Part shown: piece by piece, positions 8,475-18,527 of the stretch
Numbering within the stretch: the stretch's first letter is position 1
Layout of the letters: every line of letters begins with the position of its first letter
DNA from: Nostoc parmelioides FACHB-3921
Lineage (GTDB): Bacteria; Cyanobacteriota; Cyanobacteriia; Cyanobacteriales; Nostocaceae
NCBI RefSeq assembly: GCF_014696625.1
Contig: NZ_JACJQL010000005.1
Location: 62,001 to 126,000, forward strand
Length of the DNA: 64,000 nucleotides
Reading direction: 5' to 3'
Notes under the pieces: model-generated
What the model was told of the DNA's origin: nothing
Databases searched by the model: none
Seen by the model: only the letters and a program-made list of their open reading frames with translations
Position numbers and translations under genes: made by a program

Positions 8475-9041
8475 TAGTCATTTAGGATAGCAATACTATT
8501 AGAAACTATTGATAAAGTAAATATTCAGTAGGGGAGGCAAAAGGTGGTGTAGATGTTCTTCCCGCTTTATTGCCTTTGTGTTATGTCCATGACTTACGCA
8601 CTGCTACATAATACGGTACGTTAAGCGCTTAAATTTATTTTTTCATGACTAATGAAATCGAAATCCATGCCTAACACAATGCTAGTTGCTACAACGGAGA
8701 GAACCTCCGTAACGCACTGGCTCCCCTGGGGAAATTTGATTTTTGCTTTATAAATAACCTCTTAGCAATTACCTCGAATTGATGAAATATTTTTTTATTA
8801 TTTAACTCATCTATTTTAATTTCTATTTTAATTAATGATGAACTTTTGAGTATAATTCAATATATACATTGAGACAGCATTTTATTCATTTTTTTTCAAT
8901 CTGCCATTGTACTGAGAATCTAACTATATGCAGATAGATTTTTTGGAGATTTCGCTTACATATAGTAATCAGCATCTAGTTCAAAATCAGAAGTGTTAAG
9001 TAGAATCAGATAGTCAACAAATCAAACGTAGCTAACAGGGA
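8475..9041. other. Gene-free region between two cyclic-di-GMP genes
   Basis: No supportable ORF. It must hold the promoter of the sensor diguanylate cyclase (minus strand) and the 3' end of the upstream GGDEF-EAL gene's transcript. A short hairpin ACGGAG/CTCCGT lies near 8694-8711, and a single GACTTACGCACTG near 8591 resembles one end of the family A repeat without a partner. Confidence 0.5.
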
Positions 9042-11507
9042 TTAATTGAGCTTAAAGGGCAAGCTTGATGCGATTAATGTATCTACAGATTGGCTATCAA
9101 GTGGCTGAGAGAAAATGTATCCTTGTGCGTGTTTGCATTTTTTTATTTGCAACTGTCTTAATTGATCCATCGTTTCTACACCCTCTGCTATGACATCTAT
9201 ATTGAGACTATGTGCTAGGGAAATAATCGCCTGCACAATTTCCAAGTTCTTTCCATTAGCACCAATGTTGATGACAAATGAACGATCAATCTTCAATGCA
9301 CTAGAGGGAAAACGGTGCAGGTAACTCAAAGATGAATAACCTATACCAAAATCATCTAGGTGTAACTGAATATTCATCTCCTGCAATTGCAAAAGCATAG
9401 CAGTGGCGGATTCATAATTTTCCATCAATACGGTTTCCGTAATCTCCAATTTGAGACTACTGGCTTCTAAACCCGTATCTTGCAGGATTTGGTGAATTTG
9501 CTCAATCAAATTGGGTTGGCAAAACTGTTTACTAGAAATATTGACACTGATAGTTAAGGGTGGGTGAGCAGGAAATTCCAATTGCCAAGCTCGCATCTGA
9601 CGACAAGCTTCGCGTAACACCCAATAACCAATTGGCACAATCAGCCCAGTTTCTTCTGCTAATGAAATAAACCTTTCTGGAGAAACAAGCCCATGTTGAG
9701 GATGTTGCCAGCGTACGAGAGCCTCGAAGCCGATAATTTTGTAGGTTTCTAGGGAAACAATTGGTTGATAATGAACCTGAAACTCTTGGCGTTCAACTGC
9801 CCGTCGTAAATCCATTTCTAACTGTAGTAGCTGGGCAGCTTGGCTGTACATACTAAAATCAAATATTTCATGGCGTGCTTTTCCTAAGGCTTTAGCACGG
9901 TACATGGCAATGTCGGCATCACGGATAAGTTCCTCAGCTAGATTATAAGTAGTTGTGCTTAGGGTGATACCAATGCTGATGGTACTAAATACTTCGTGTC
10001 CACTGAGGTTGAAGGCTCCTGTCAGAGCCATATTTATTCTGTTGACTACATTTATTACATCGTTTAAGTCTTTAAGATCATCTAATAGGATTGTAAATTC
10101 ATCTCCTCCTATACGGGCAACGGTGTCTCCAGCACGCAAGCACATTTCTAATCTACGTGCCAGCGCACTTAGCAATTGATCTCCAATCATGTGGCCAAGA
10201 CTATCGTTGACAACTTTAAAACGATCCACGTCAAGGAATAGAACAGCAAATCTGTAGTCTGGATGACGTTTAGCTACTGCTAGCGATCGTTCCAACCTTT
10301 CCACAAATAAAGCACGATTTGGCAGTCCAGTTAGTGAATCATGAAAAGCATCATGAATTAATTTCGCTTCTGCTTGCTTGAGAGCAGTAATGTCACGAGC
10401 GATGCTTAAAACAAATTCTACTGAACTATCTTTAGCTAACTCAGGAACAAGACGAGTATGGTAATGTTTTGTCCCCCAGGCTGTAGGTAAATTGCTTTCA
10501 AACTCAGTTTGTTGCCCAGTTTTGAAAACTCGCTGGAGTTTATAATCCCAGATTCGACAAATTTCTTGTGGTAGATTCAACTGTATGTTAGTCTTGCCGA
10601 TGAATTTTTGGGCTAATATTCCTGTAATTTTTTCAATAGCGGGATTAACGTAAACATAACACAATTGACGATTAAACCTGGCAATAATATCTGGTGTGTT
10701 CTCTACGACAGCTTTGAATTCTTTTTGACTATGAGCTAATGTCTCTAAAGTTTGTTTATGTTCATTAATTTCAGATTTTAGTTTATTGTTGGTTCTGATA
10801 ATTTCAGAAGTCCGCTCCTTAACTTTACTTTCTAATTCATCATGAGCTTTTTGGAGGAATTTTTCTATGCGTTGGCGTTTAGTAAGTTCTTGATTAATAA
10901 TAAGATTCGCTAAACTAACTAAAATGGCAGCTAATATGCTACCAGAAATAATCAGCCAAGTAGTCCGATAAGCACTGTCGCTTGTTTCTATTGAACGCTG
11001 TTTCAATAAATCATTTTCTTCATTTTCTATAGCTTTAATAATCAGCCGGATTTTATCCATTAGCTGCTGTCCTTCATCCGTGTGAACTATTTTTAAAGCA
11101 GCTTCTAACTTCTCGTTATTCCTTAATTTAATTGTCTGTTCAAGCAAAGTTAGCTTTCTACTAATTAAAGGCTTAAGTATAGTTATTCGTTCTTGTTGGC
11201 TGGGGTTATCTACAGTCAATTGACCTAAAAATTTTATTTTTTGACCAATCTCATCAGCTGCTCTATGATAAGGCTCTAGATATGCGGGTTTACCCGTGAG
11301 AAGATAACCTCGTTGCCCAGTTTCGGCATCACTTACATGGGATATTAATTCTTGAGTTTTTTCGAGTACTTCACGGGTGTGTATTACCAACTGAGCGTTT
11401 TTTCTGTACTCCAGTAGGCTTAGATAAGAGGCAACACCAATAATAAACATGATTATTACTGCTACTACAAAAATATTGTTATTTTTTTTGTAAATAGACC
11501 AGTTCAT
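9042..11507 (-). CDS. CHASE3-PAS-GGDEF-EAL membrane protein (cyclic di-GMP turnover)
   Basis: An 821-residue inner-membrane regulator. TM1 spans about 12-32, a CHASE3 sensor domain with DAETGQRGYLLTG spans about 35-180, and TM2 spans about 184-204. A short coiled coil and PAS domain (about 255-385, ending SIARDITALKQAE) lead to GGDEF (about 390-555) and EAL (about 565-815). Both catalytic domains look competent: RIGGDEF, then EALVRWQHP, LEITETVLMEN, DDFGIGYSSLSYL and AEGVET. It could make and degrade cyclic di-GMP. It is 567 bases from the other diguanylate cyclase on the same strand, too far for a clear operon. Confidence 0.92.
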   Translation of the reverse strand: MNWSIYKKNNNIFVVAVIIMFIIGVASYLSLLEYRKNAQLVIHTREVLEKTQELISHVSDAETGQRGYLLTGKPAYLEPYHRAADEIGQKIKFLGQLTVDNPSQQERITILKPLISRKLTLLEQTIKLRNNEKLEAALKIVHTDEGQQLMDKIRLIIKAIENEENDLLKQRSIETSDSAYRTTWLIISGSILAAILVSLANLIINQELTKRQRIEKFLQKAHDELESKVKERTSEIIRTNNKLKSEINEHKQTLETLAHSQKEFKAVVENTPDIIARFNRQLCYVYVNPAIEKITGILAQKFIGKTNIQLNLPQEICRIWDYKLQRVFKTGQQTEFESNLPTAWGTKHYHTRLVPELAKDSSVEFVLSIARDITALKQAEAKLIHDAFHDSLTGLPNRALFVERLERSLAVAKRHPDYRFAVLFLDVDRFKVVNDSLGHMIGDQLLSALARRLEMCLRAGDTVARIGGDEFTILLDDLKDLNDVINVVNRINMALTGAFNLSGHEVFSTISIGITLSTTTYNLAEELIRDADIAMYRAKALGKARHEIFDFSMYSQAAQLLQLEMDLRRAVERQEFQVHYQPIVSLETYKIIGFEALVRWQHPQHGLVSPERFISLAEETGLIVPIGYWVLREACRQMRAWQLEFPAHPPLTISVNISSKQFCQPNLIEQIHQILQDTGLEASSLKLEITETVLMENYESATAMLLQLQEMNIQLHLDDFGIGYSSLSYLHRFPSSALKIDRSFVINIGANGKNLEIVQAIISLAHSLNIDVIAEGVETMDQLRQLQIKKCKHAQGYIFSQPLDSQSVDTLIASSLPFKLN

Positions 11508-12022
11508 TTTTTGTGCCTATTCTAAAAGTTAATTTTTTAATTAAAAAAAATAAAAATATATGGCAAAGATATCCCAGTTCATTCAATATCTTCTTTTCAA
11601 GAATTTTTATTTGAATTTTAGTAGTAGTATTTAATGATGATTCAACTAATTACAGTAAAATCTAGCAAAACCTACTAGCTCACGTAGGCTTGTAAACAGA
11701 CATAAGTTATTAATTTATATCTAAGTCAAGTATTATATATTACAGATAAAGTAAATAGATTCCTCTCCAAGAATGTTGTCTGCTTGATATTTAAATGTTA
11801 CATTAAATTGTTTGGGGCAAAAACTGGCATTACCATTGCTAGAGTCAAAGGGTTTATTTTTTCATCCGGTTTACCTACGAAAAGTGCTTTGTAGTGAAAA
11901 TTATCATTGCTTTGCTAACTCGAAGACTAAAATCAAGCTAAACCTCTTGTCTAATTGGTAGATAAAAGACTGGAATTACAGTAACCATTTTTTGATACAG
12001 TGATGCTTTGTCGATCGCTGGA
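11508..12022. other. Gene-free AT-rich region between divergent genes
   Basis: Very AT-rich, no supportable ORF, RNA or repeat. It should carry the promoters of the minus-strand GGDEF-EAL gene and the plus-strand dus gene. Confidence 0.5.
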
Positions 12023-13048
12023 ATGTCTATGTCCCAGGTATCGCTTCCCCAATCGCTTCAGAAAGACCAACCCCTCACCGCTCTTGCACCCATGCAGGAT
12101 GTGACCAACCTCTGGTTTATGAAGGTCATTGCCCACTATGGTAGTCCTGACTACTTCTTTACAGAGTATTTTCGCGTAAATGATACCTCACGTCTTAATC
12201 GTGGTATTCTGTCAGCCATTACCGAAAATGATACGGGTCGCCCTGTTTTTGCCCAAATGATTGGCGAAAGCATTCCCGACTTAGTGAGAACCGCAAAGGA
12301 ACTCTGCCGCTACAATATCGCTGGAGTTGATTTGAACATGGGCTGTCCCGCACCAAGAATCTATCGTAAAAATGTCGGGGGTGGATTGCTACTCTCACCA
12401 GCTAAGGTGGAGCAGATTTTGGCAGAATTGCGTCAAGCCGTGAGCGATCGCCCTTTAACAGTCAAGATGCGGGTAGGCTTTGAAAATACAGACACCTTTT
12501 ACGAAATTCTTGATATCGTCAATTGCCACAACATTGATTTGCTGAGTTTGCATGGTCGCACAGTCAAAGATATGTACCACGGGGCAGTGAAATATGATTT
12601 GATTGCGGAAGCTGTGAAACGGGTGGATTGTCCAGTACTGGCTAATGGCAATATTCACTCCGCCGCAACTGCCCTAGAAGTACTAGAGCAAACAGGTGCG
12701 GCGGGTGTGATGGTGGGACGCTGGGCGATTGGGAATCCGTGGCTATTTCATCAAATTCGCCAGGCTTTACGCAAAGAGCCAATTACCCCTGTTCCTTTAG
12801 CAGAGGTACGCAACTATATTGATCGTTTATGGCAAACCCCGACAGCCGCAACTATGCCAGAGCGATCGCGCGTAGGCTACTTAAAAATGTTCCTCAATTA
12901 TATTGCCCTGAGTGTTGATGTTGAAGGTCAGTTCCTGCGGCTGATGCGACGGACGCAGACCGAGGTGGAAATGTTTAACCTTTGCGATCGCTTTCTGCTT
13001 AGTGATCGAACGCAAACTTTAGCCTTAGCACCTTACTCAGGCGTATAA
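12023..13048 (+). CDS. dus: tRNA-dihydrouridine synthase
   Basis: A flavoprotein that reduces specific uridines in tRNA D-loops. Family landmarks are ALAPMQDVT near the N-terminus, DLNMGCPAPRIYRKNVGGG with the catalytic Cys, LTVKMRVGF, LSLHGRTVKDMYHG and VLANGNIHSA, then VMVGRWAIGNPWLF. The layout resembles the DusC-like branch. I chose the ATG at 12023 (MSMSQVSLPQSL) over a TTG five codons earlier; a second ATG at 12029 is also possible, and no clear Shine-Dalgarno decides it. The final 18 or so codons are poorly conserved in type but uninterrupted. Confidence 0.92.
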   Translation: MSMSQVSLPQSLQKDQPLTALAPMQDVTNLWFMKVIAHYGSPDYFFTEYFRVNDTSRLNRGILSAITENDTGRPVFAQMIGESIPDLVRTAKELCRYNIAGVDLNMGCPAPRIYRKNVGGGLLLSPAKVEQILAELRQAVSDRPLTVKMRVGFENTDTFYEILDIVNCHNIDLLSLHGRTVKDMYHGAVKYDLIAEAVKRVDCPVLANGNIHSAATALEVLEQTGAAGVMVGRWAIGNPWLFHQIRQALRKEPITPVPLAEVRNYIDRLWQTPTAATMPERSRVGYLKMFLNYIALSVDVEGQFLRLMRRTQTEVEMFNLCDRFLLSDRTQTLALAPYSGV

Positions 13049-13186
13049 CTACTCCCCACCGTAGACAATCACCAAAGAGAGCAGGGGAGGTAGGGGAAGA
13101 AGAGAAGCAGGGGAGAAATATAAGAAGCCGGGGAGCAGGGAGCAGGGGAGAAAGTATCTTCACTTCTCTGTTCCTCTACCTCTTCG

Positions 13187-13274
13187 GTCAATAGTAAATA
13201 GTCCACATTCCAAAAACCTTGATTTTGACTATTGACAAAAAAACCAGAAAATTAGTCATACTGCGTAAGTCCTA
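13187..13274. repeat. MITE-like repeat, family A, truncated, inverted copy
   Basis: Read on the minus strand it matches the left part of 1256-1398: GGACTTACGCAGT, ACTAAT, TTTTTTTGTCAATAGTC, then CAATCAAGGTTTTTGGAATG. The second terminal repeat is missing. Its outer end lies within the 3' end of the LacI-family gene. GCAGGGGAG-type purine repeats precede it at about 13078-13155. Confidence 0.75.
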
Positions 13275-14281
13275 GTACTATCTCTTTTGACTAAAAAAGG
13301 AGATAAAAGCAGATTTTCTACGGCTTTACCTTGTAATAGGTCAACTAACATCGTCATTGCAGACTCACCCATTTCTAACATTCGTTGGCTGACTGTTGTT
13401 AGGGGTGGGGTAATATAACTGCTCAGAGCAATGTTATCAAATCCCACGAGGCTTAAATCTTCTGGCACGGAAATACTTAGTTCTTTACAAGCTAAAAGAG
13501 CGCCAATTGCTACCATATCGTTGTAACAAAAAATGCCAGTTACACCAGCTTCAACTAGTTGAGGTAGCATTTTTTTGCCAATATCAATATCGTTGATGAT
13601 TTTTGGGTCTTGGTTAATTGCCACCCAAGCCGGATTTTGTGGTAGACCTGCTTGGTTCATAGCTATTCTATATCCTTCTAAACGCTGTTGATCTGCCTTG
13701 CTGCCATCACCCACCCCTAGATAGGCAATAGAAGTGTGTCCCATCTCGATTAAATGTTCTACTGCTAAAGAGCCACCTAAGCGATCATCTATAGCTACTG
13801 AGTGAAATGTTTTGCCTTGATCTTCGGTGTCAATATTAATTAGAACTGTTGGCACAGTAAATTGTGTTAACTGTTTGGTGTACTGTTTACTAATTCGTGA
13901 GTCCGCTACCAAGATACCGTCCACTCTCCGATAATGAAAGTTCTCGATAGCTCCTATTTCTTGCTCAAAATCTCCGTGTGAAGCACTTAACAAAACATTT
14001 AAGCCTGCAAGTCTGGCAATCTGTTCAATTCCTTCTACTAACTCACCAAAAAAGGGATCAGCAATGGAAGTGACCACTACCCCAACAGTATAAGTGCGTT
14101 GAGTTTGTAAACTTTTAGCGATCGCATTAGGGACATAGTTCATCTCCTGTGCGAGTTTTTTGATGTCCTCCCGTACCTGAGAACTAATTAGGGGACTGTC
14201 TCGTAAAGCTCGTGAAACTGTGGAATGAGAAACGCCTGCTTTTCGAGCAATATCTTCAATGGAAATCTTTCGTTCACTCAT
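13256..14281 (-). CDS. frtR: LacI-family transcriptional regulator of the sugar-uptake cluster
   Basis: The N-terminal helix-turn-helix is canonical (ISIEDIARKAGVSHSTVSRALRD), followed by a hinge (YVPNAIAKSLQTQRTYTVGV) and a periplasmic-binding-protein-like sugar domain. I start it at the ATG at 14279-14281 (MSERKIS, 341 residues), discarding 25 upstream codons that run into the operators. It is divergent from the transporter genes, and two near-identical palindromes lie just upstream, so it probably represses itself and the transporter until sugar binds. The last residues (RTYAV) come from a repeat end. The frtR name rests on the gene order matching the Anabaena frt cluster. Confidence 0.82.
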   Translation of the reverse strand: MSERKISIEDIARKAGVSHSTVSRALRDSPLISSQVREDIKKLAQEMNYVPNAIAKSLQTQRTYTVGVVVTSIADPFFGELVEGIEQIARLAGLNVLLSASHGDFEQEIGAIENFHYRRVDGILVADSRISKQYTKQLTQFTVPTVLINIDTEDQGKTFHSVAIDDRLGGSLAVEHLIEMGHTSIAYLGVGDGSKADQQRLEGYRIAMNQAGLPQNPAWVAINQDPKIINDIDIGKKMLPQLVEAGVTGIFCYNDMVAIGALLACKELSISVPEDLSLVGFDNIALSSYITPPLTTVSQRMLEMGESAMTMLVDLLQGKAVENLLLSPFLVKRDSTRTYAV

Positions 14282-14328
14282 TTTCAGTATTGCTGTAGGT
14301 AACGTAAATAAACTTAACATATATTTTA

Positions 14329-14342
14329 TGCACAGGTGTGCA
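14329..14342. promoter_or_regulatory. Candidate LacI-type operator, proximal
   Basis: TGCACA-GG-TGTGCA, perfect 6-bp arms, 48 bases upstream of the regulator's start codon. It shares its core with the palindrome centred 34 bases away. Confidence 0.7.
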
Positions 14343-14357
14343 AAGATAAAAAGCATA

Positions 14358-14381
14358 GGTTATGCACACCTGTGCATAACC
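14358..14381. promoter_or_regulatory. Candidate LacI-type operator, distal, 24-bp palindrome
   Basis: Perfect 11-bp arms (GGTTATGCACA and its complement) around a CC centre. The inner TGCACA-CC-TGTGCA matches the proximal site read on the other strand. It lies between the divergent regulator and the transporter operon, about 300 bases before the latter. Confidence 0.75.
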
Positions 14382-14686
14382 CATTTCAATAATTCTTGTG
14401 GACTAAAACTCAATACTCAGTACGCAAAACTTTACAAGTCAACTATTCACCAAAAAATCTCATAACCAAATATGAAAAAGTCTTTCCCCTCAGTCATTAC
14501 ACCCTTACGCCCATACCCCCACTCTTGAATCCCTCATCCCTATTTTCAAAACAGGTCGGCATAAATATCTATCGTTAGGATAAGGCAGAAAATACCCGCG
14601 AAAAGGGACGATTAAAGTGGGTTTTAATCTAGTTAACTTTTCTACACATATTTAAATTTCTCCCAGTTTTTCTACTTAGGATATAG

Positions 14687-15718
14687 ATGGATGTGAAAAA
14701 ACAAGCGATGTCTAAAGACAAGCTGCTACGCGTCTACGCAGCAATGTTATTAAGTATTGTCAGTGGTACTCTTGTCAGCTGCACAAACATTTCTCCCAAT
14801 AGCCAAAGGGCTGCTAACACTGATGCTAATACCCAGACCAACAATGAATCTCGGCATAAATTGCGATCGGTTGGTGTTACCCTGGGCGATTTGAGTAACC
14901 CTTTCTTCGTTGTCATGGCCCAGGGAGCCGAGAAAGAAGCCAAGAAAATCGGTGGTGAGGATGTCAGAGTAACTGTAGTTTCTAGTGGCTATGACCTGAA
15001 CCAGCAATTCAACCAAATTGAGAATTTCGTTGCTGCTAATACTGACCTAATTATCATCAATGCTGCTGACAGTAAAGGAATCAGACCAGCCGTTGACCAA
15101 GCAAGGCAAGCAGGTAAGGTTGTCATTGCAGTAGATACGGCAATAGAAGCAGACATAGATGCTACCGTCACCACCAATAATGTGCAAGCTGGAGAAATTA
15201 GCTGCCAATACATAGCCGATCGCCTCAAAGGCAAAGGTAATGTAGTCATAGTCAACGGGCCGCCAGTAACATCGGTAATTCAGCGAGTGGAAGGCTGCTT
15301 GAAAGTATTAGCCAAATATCCCGATATCAAACTACTTTCTAAAGACCAGAACGCAGAAGGTAGCAGAGATGGCGGACTCAGGGTGATGAGCGATTTGCTG
15401 GTAACTTTTCCCAGGATTGATGCTGTCTTTGCCATCAACGATCCTAGTGGTGTGGGAGTAGACCTCGCCGCCAACCAAGCCAAACGCCAAGACTTTTTCA
15501 TTGTGGGAGTTGACGGTGCGCCAGAAGCCATAGAAGCGATCGCCTCTGGAGATAGTCTATATGCCGCAACAGCGACGCAAAATCCCAGAGGGATGACGCA
15601 AAAAGCCGTTCAGGTAGGCAACGACATTTTAAATGGCAAAAAGCCTGAATCACCAAATATTTTGATTCCCGCCAAGTTGATTACGAAAGAGAACGTTAGT
15701 ACATCGACAGGCTGGTAA
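14687..15718 (+). CDS. frtA: Sugar ABC transporter, periplasmic binding lipoprotein
   Basis: A 343-residue ribose/fructose-type binding protein. The N-terminus is a lipoprotein signal ending in the lipobox LVSC (Cys at about 32), followed by a Ser/Asn/Thr-rich linker. The mature part begins SVGVTLGDLSNPFFVVMAQG, typical of RbsB-like proteins, and contains LIIINAADSKGIRPAV and FAINDPSGVGVDLA. The start at 14687 has TAGG six bases upstream. It heads a run of transporter genes and is divergent from the LacI-family regulator. The frtA name is by gene order; ribose or another sugar cannot be excluded from sequence. Confidence 0.85.
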   Translation: MDVKKQAMSKDKLLRVYAAMLLSIVSGTLVSCTNISPNSQRAANTDANTQTNNESRHKLRSVGVTLGDLSNPFFVVMAQGAEKEAKKIGGEDVRVTVVSSGYDLNQQFNQIENFVAANTDLIIINAADSKGIRPAVDQARQAGKVVIAVDTAIEADIDATVTTNNVQAGEISCQYIADRLKGKGNVVIVNGPPVTSVIQRVEGCLKVLAKYPDIKLLSKDQNAEGSRDGGLRVMSDLLVTFPRIDAVFAINDPSGVGVDLAANQAKRQDFFIVGVDGAPEAIEAIASGDSLYAATATQNPRGMTQKAVQVGNDILNGKKPESPNILIPAKLITKENVSTSTGW

Positions 15719-15762
15719 TTAAGCTATTACACCTTTTACACAATCAATCATGAGGTTCGTTG

Positions 15763-15809
15763 AATGTTGACTGCTGACAGTTAACAGTCAACGGTCAACA
15801 GTCAACATT
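15763..15809. repeat. STRR-derived hairpin between frtA and frtB
   Basis: Outer arms AATGTTGACTG and CAGTCAACATT pair perfectly, and the inner heptamers continue the pairing with few mismatches. It lies in the 99-base gap after the binding-protein gene and could stabilise or partly end the upstream message (inference). Confidence 0.65.
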
Positions 15810-15817
15810 TAATAATC

Positions 15818-17371
15818 ATGACAACAAATATTAAAACAAATTTTTCTCCGCCTGCAACTGCCACCCCTGTATTAGAAATGCAGGGGATTGGGAAACGATT
15901 TCATGGTGTCGCGGCTTTGCAAGGTGTCAATCTCACCATTTATCCGGGGGAGGTTCACGCCCTCATGGGTGAAAATGGGGCTGGTAAAAGCACATTGATG
16001 AAAATTCTCGCTGGGGCTTATATTGCCGATGAAGGGGAGATTCGCATCAATGGTAAAGGGGTGAAAATTACCGATCCGGGAACAGCGCGTAAAGCGGGTA
16101 TCAATCTGATTTATCAAGAATTGAATGTCGCACCCAATTTAACCGTTACCGAAAACATTTTTATGGGAAGCGAGTTAAAACGGGGTCAATTTTTAGACCG
16201 CAAAGCGATGGAAATCGAAGCCCAGCAAGTGTTAGCAAGCTTGGGGACTAGTTTTGCACCCAATGATATTGTCGGCACTTTGGCGATCGCCGAACAGCAG
16301 CAAGTAGAAATTGCTAGAGCCTTGAAAGACAATAGCCGGATTTTGGTAATGGATGAACCAACAGCCGCACTGTCTGACCGCGAGACTGAGCGTTTGTTTG
16401 AGGTGATTCGCAAACTCCGCAATGATGGCATTGCCATTATCTACATCAGTCATCGCATGGAAGAAATCTATGCCCTAGCTGACCGGATTAGTGTACTACG
16501 GGATGGTCAATACATCGGCAGTTTGACCCGTGATGAAATTTCTCCCCAGCGATTGGTACAGATGATGGTCGGTCGTTCCATGCAGGACTTTTATGAACAT
16601 CAACGGCAAACAAATCCCGGCCCAGTGGTGCTAGAAGTTAGGAATATCAGTGATGGGCGCAAAGTCCAACCAGCGAGTTTTCAACTGCGGGCTGGGGAAA
16701 TTCTCGGACTCTCTGGGTTAGTTGGTGCAGGACGCACAGAGGTATCCCGGCTGATTTTTGGCGCAGATCGCAAAGTAAGCGGTGAAGTATTTTTAAATGG
16801 CAAAAAACTAGCGATTAATTCACCTAGTGATGCGATCGCTGCCGGGATTGGCTATGTCCCAGAAGACCGCAAAGACCAAGGTTTATTTCTGGAGATGAGT
16901 TCCCGTAAGAACATTGGCTTGAATAGACTCAAGCAAGATGCAAAGGGGGGCATCGTTAACTGGGGTTCAGTCAATAAGATTGCCTCGGATGCAGTAGAAA
17001 ACTTCCATATCCGCTTGGCGAACTTAGAAATTAGAGCCGTGGATCTTTCCGGTGGAAATCAACAAAAACTGCTCCTGGCGCGTTGGTTAGCCATCAATCC
17101 CAGAGTCTTGATGCTAGATGAGCCAACAAGGGGCGTAGATATCGGAGCCAAAAGTGAAATTTACCGCATTATCAGCGACTTATCAGCCCAAGGGGTGGCA
17201 ATTCTCATGGTTTCCAGCGAACTACCAGAGATTGTTGGCTTGAGCGATCGCGTTTTAGTGATGCGAGAAGGACAACTAGTAGGTGAACTAGACAATAGCC
17301 CCGGCAAAGAAATCACCCAAGAAAACATTATGCACTATGCAACTGGAGCATCGGAGGTAACCGCATCATGA
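15818..17371 (+). CDS. frtB: Sugar ABC transporter, double ATP-binding protein
   Basis: A 517-residue RbsA-type ATPase with two nucleotide-binding domains. The first has Walker [10 protein letters not shown], and its Walker B region reads [11 protein letters not shown]. The second has the degenerate Walker [10 protein letters not shown] usual for this family, then [15 protein letters not shown] and [14 protein letters not shown]. It energises sugar uptake with the downstream permease, whose start overlaps its stop by ATGA. No clear Shine-Dalgarno precedes its ATG, and the gap upstream holds a hairpin, so its expression may be lower than that of the binding protein. Confidence 0.92.
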   Translation: MTTNIKTNFSPPATATPVLEMQGIGKRFHGVAALQGVNLTIYPGEVHALMGENGAGKSTLMKILAGAYIADEGEIRINGKGVKITDPGTARKAGINLIYQELNVAPNLTVTENIFMGSELKRGQFLDRKAMEIEAQQVLASLGTSFAPNDIVGTLAIAEQQQVEIARALKDNSRILVMDEPTAALSDRETERLFEVIRKLRNDGIAIIYISHRMEEIYALADRISVLRDGQYIGSLTRDEISPQRLVQMMVGRSMQDFYEHQRQTNPGPVVLEVRNISDGRKVQPASFQLRAGEILGLSGLVGAGRTEVSRLIFGADRKVSGEVFLNGKKLAINSPSDAIAAGIGYVPEDRKDQGLFLEMSSRKNIGLNRLKQDAKGGIVNWGSVNKIASDAVENFHIRLANLEIRAVDLSGGNQQKLLLARWLAINPRVLMLDEPTRGVDIGAKSEIYRIISDLSAQGVAILMVSSELPEIVGLSDRVLVMREGQLVGELDNSPGKEITQENIMHYATGASEVTAS

Positions 17372-18366
17372 GTCAAACCTTAAGACCTGCCAACAAAAGA
17401 CCAAGTGAGCATCCCAAATCACCCCAGCGTCAATCAATCAATAATCTCCTACAAGTTGTCGGGATTTTGCCAATCCTGGTAATCATCTGCATCTTATTTT
17501 CTTTCCTTAGCCCCAACTTTCCCACAGCCGGCAACGCCATCAACATTTTACGTCAAGCCTCAATCAATATTGTGCTGGCAACCGGGATGACCTTTGTGAT
17601 TCTCACTGGCGGTATAGACCTTTCTGTGGGGTCAATCTTAGCGGTGTCTGCGGTAGTTACTGTTTTAGTATCACTGCTTCCCGCTATAGGTTGGGCTGCT
17701 ATACCTGTTGGTTTACTGACAGGATTACTTTTGGGTTTACTCAATGGCGCTCTCATCACCTTCCTAGATGTGCCGCCCTTTATTGTCACCTTGGGTTCAC
17801 TCACTGCCTTGCGGGGTACTGCCTTTTTAATCGCCAATGGGACAACAGTAATTAATCGTAATATCAATTTTGCCTGGATAGGTAATAGCTATGTAGGCTT
17901 CCTTCCCTGGTTAGTCATCATTGCCCTATTGACTGTCGCCGTGAGTTGGTTCGTCCTCAGGCAAACTGTTTTGGGTGTGCAGATATATGCAGTTGGTGGT
18001 AACGAACGCGCCGCACGATTAACAGGAATTAAAGTCAATCGCGTGTTGCTATTTGTTTATGGTTTGAGCGGATTACTAGCGGGTTTAGCCGGAATTATGA
18101 GCGCCAGCCGCCTCTATAGCGCCACCGGGATGTTAGGACAGAGCTACGAATTAGATGCGATCGCTGCCGTAATTCTTGGTGGAACCAGCTTCACAGGCGG
18201 CATCGGCACCATAGGCGGCACACTCCTTGGCGCATTAATCATCGCCGTTCTCAACAACGGTTTGACCCTATTAAATATGTCTTTCTTCTGGCAACTAGTC
18301 GTCAAAGGACTAGTAATTATCGCCGCAGTCATGATTGACAGACTCCGCAGACGTTCCCGACGGTAA
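17368..18366 (+). CDS. frtC: Sugar ABC transporter, permease
   Basis: A 332-residue RbsC-family inner-membrane permease. A polar N-terminus of about 25 residues precedes some eight to ten helices. Family segments include [54 protein letters not shown] and [19 protein letters not shown]. Its start overlaps the ATPase stop (ATGA), showing translational coupling. With frtA and frtB it completes a high-affinity ABC uptake system for a hexose or pentose. Confidence 0.93.
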   Translation: MSQTLRPANKRPSEHPKSPQRQSINNLLQVVGILPILVIICILFSFLSPNFPTAGNAINILRQASINIVLATGMTFVILTGGIDLSVGSILAVSAVVTVLVSLLPAIGWAAIPVGLLTGLLLGLLNGALITFLDVPPFIVTLGSLTALRGTAFLIANGTTVINRNINFAWIGNSYVGFLPWLVIIALLTVAVSWFVLRQTVLGVQIYAVGGNERAARLTGIKVNRVLLFVYGLSGLLAGLAGIMSASRLYSATGMLGQSYELDAIAAVILGGTSFTGGIGTIGGTLLGALIIAVLNNGLTLLNMSFFWQLVVKGLVIIAAVMIDRLRRRSRR

Positions 18367-18527
18367 AAAAGCAGGGAGCAGAGAGCAGAACTTACTCAAC
18401 GACTTTCCCCCCACACCCTCCTTCTTATCTTTCCTCCTCTCCCTCTCTTCTCTGCGTCTCTGCGCCTCTGCGTGAATAAATCCAATCCTAATTGAGCAAC
18501 GCCAAACTTTTTATAAGAGATATAAAT

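Noticed and set aside
8591..8604. Single GACTTACGCACTG end of a family A repeat
   Set aside because: No matching second end within 600 bases; too short to call an element.
13187..13240. Possible CRISPR array from tandem repeats
   Set aside because: The heptamer repeats have no unique spacers and no cas genes; they are STRR arrays. The same holds for 652-686, 15763-15809 and 40693-40728.
14259..14578. Short plus-strand ORFs upstream of frtA
   Set aside because: They overlap the operators and the regulator start, and have no family features; this is promoter DNA.
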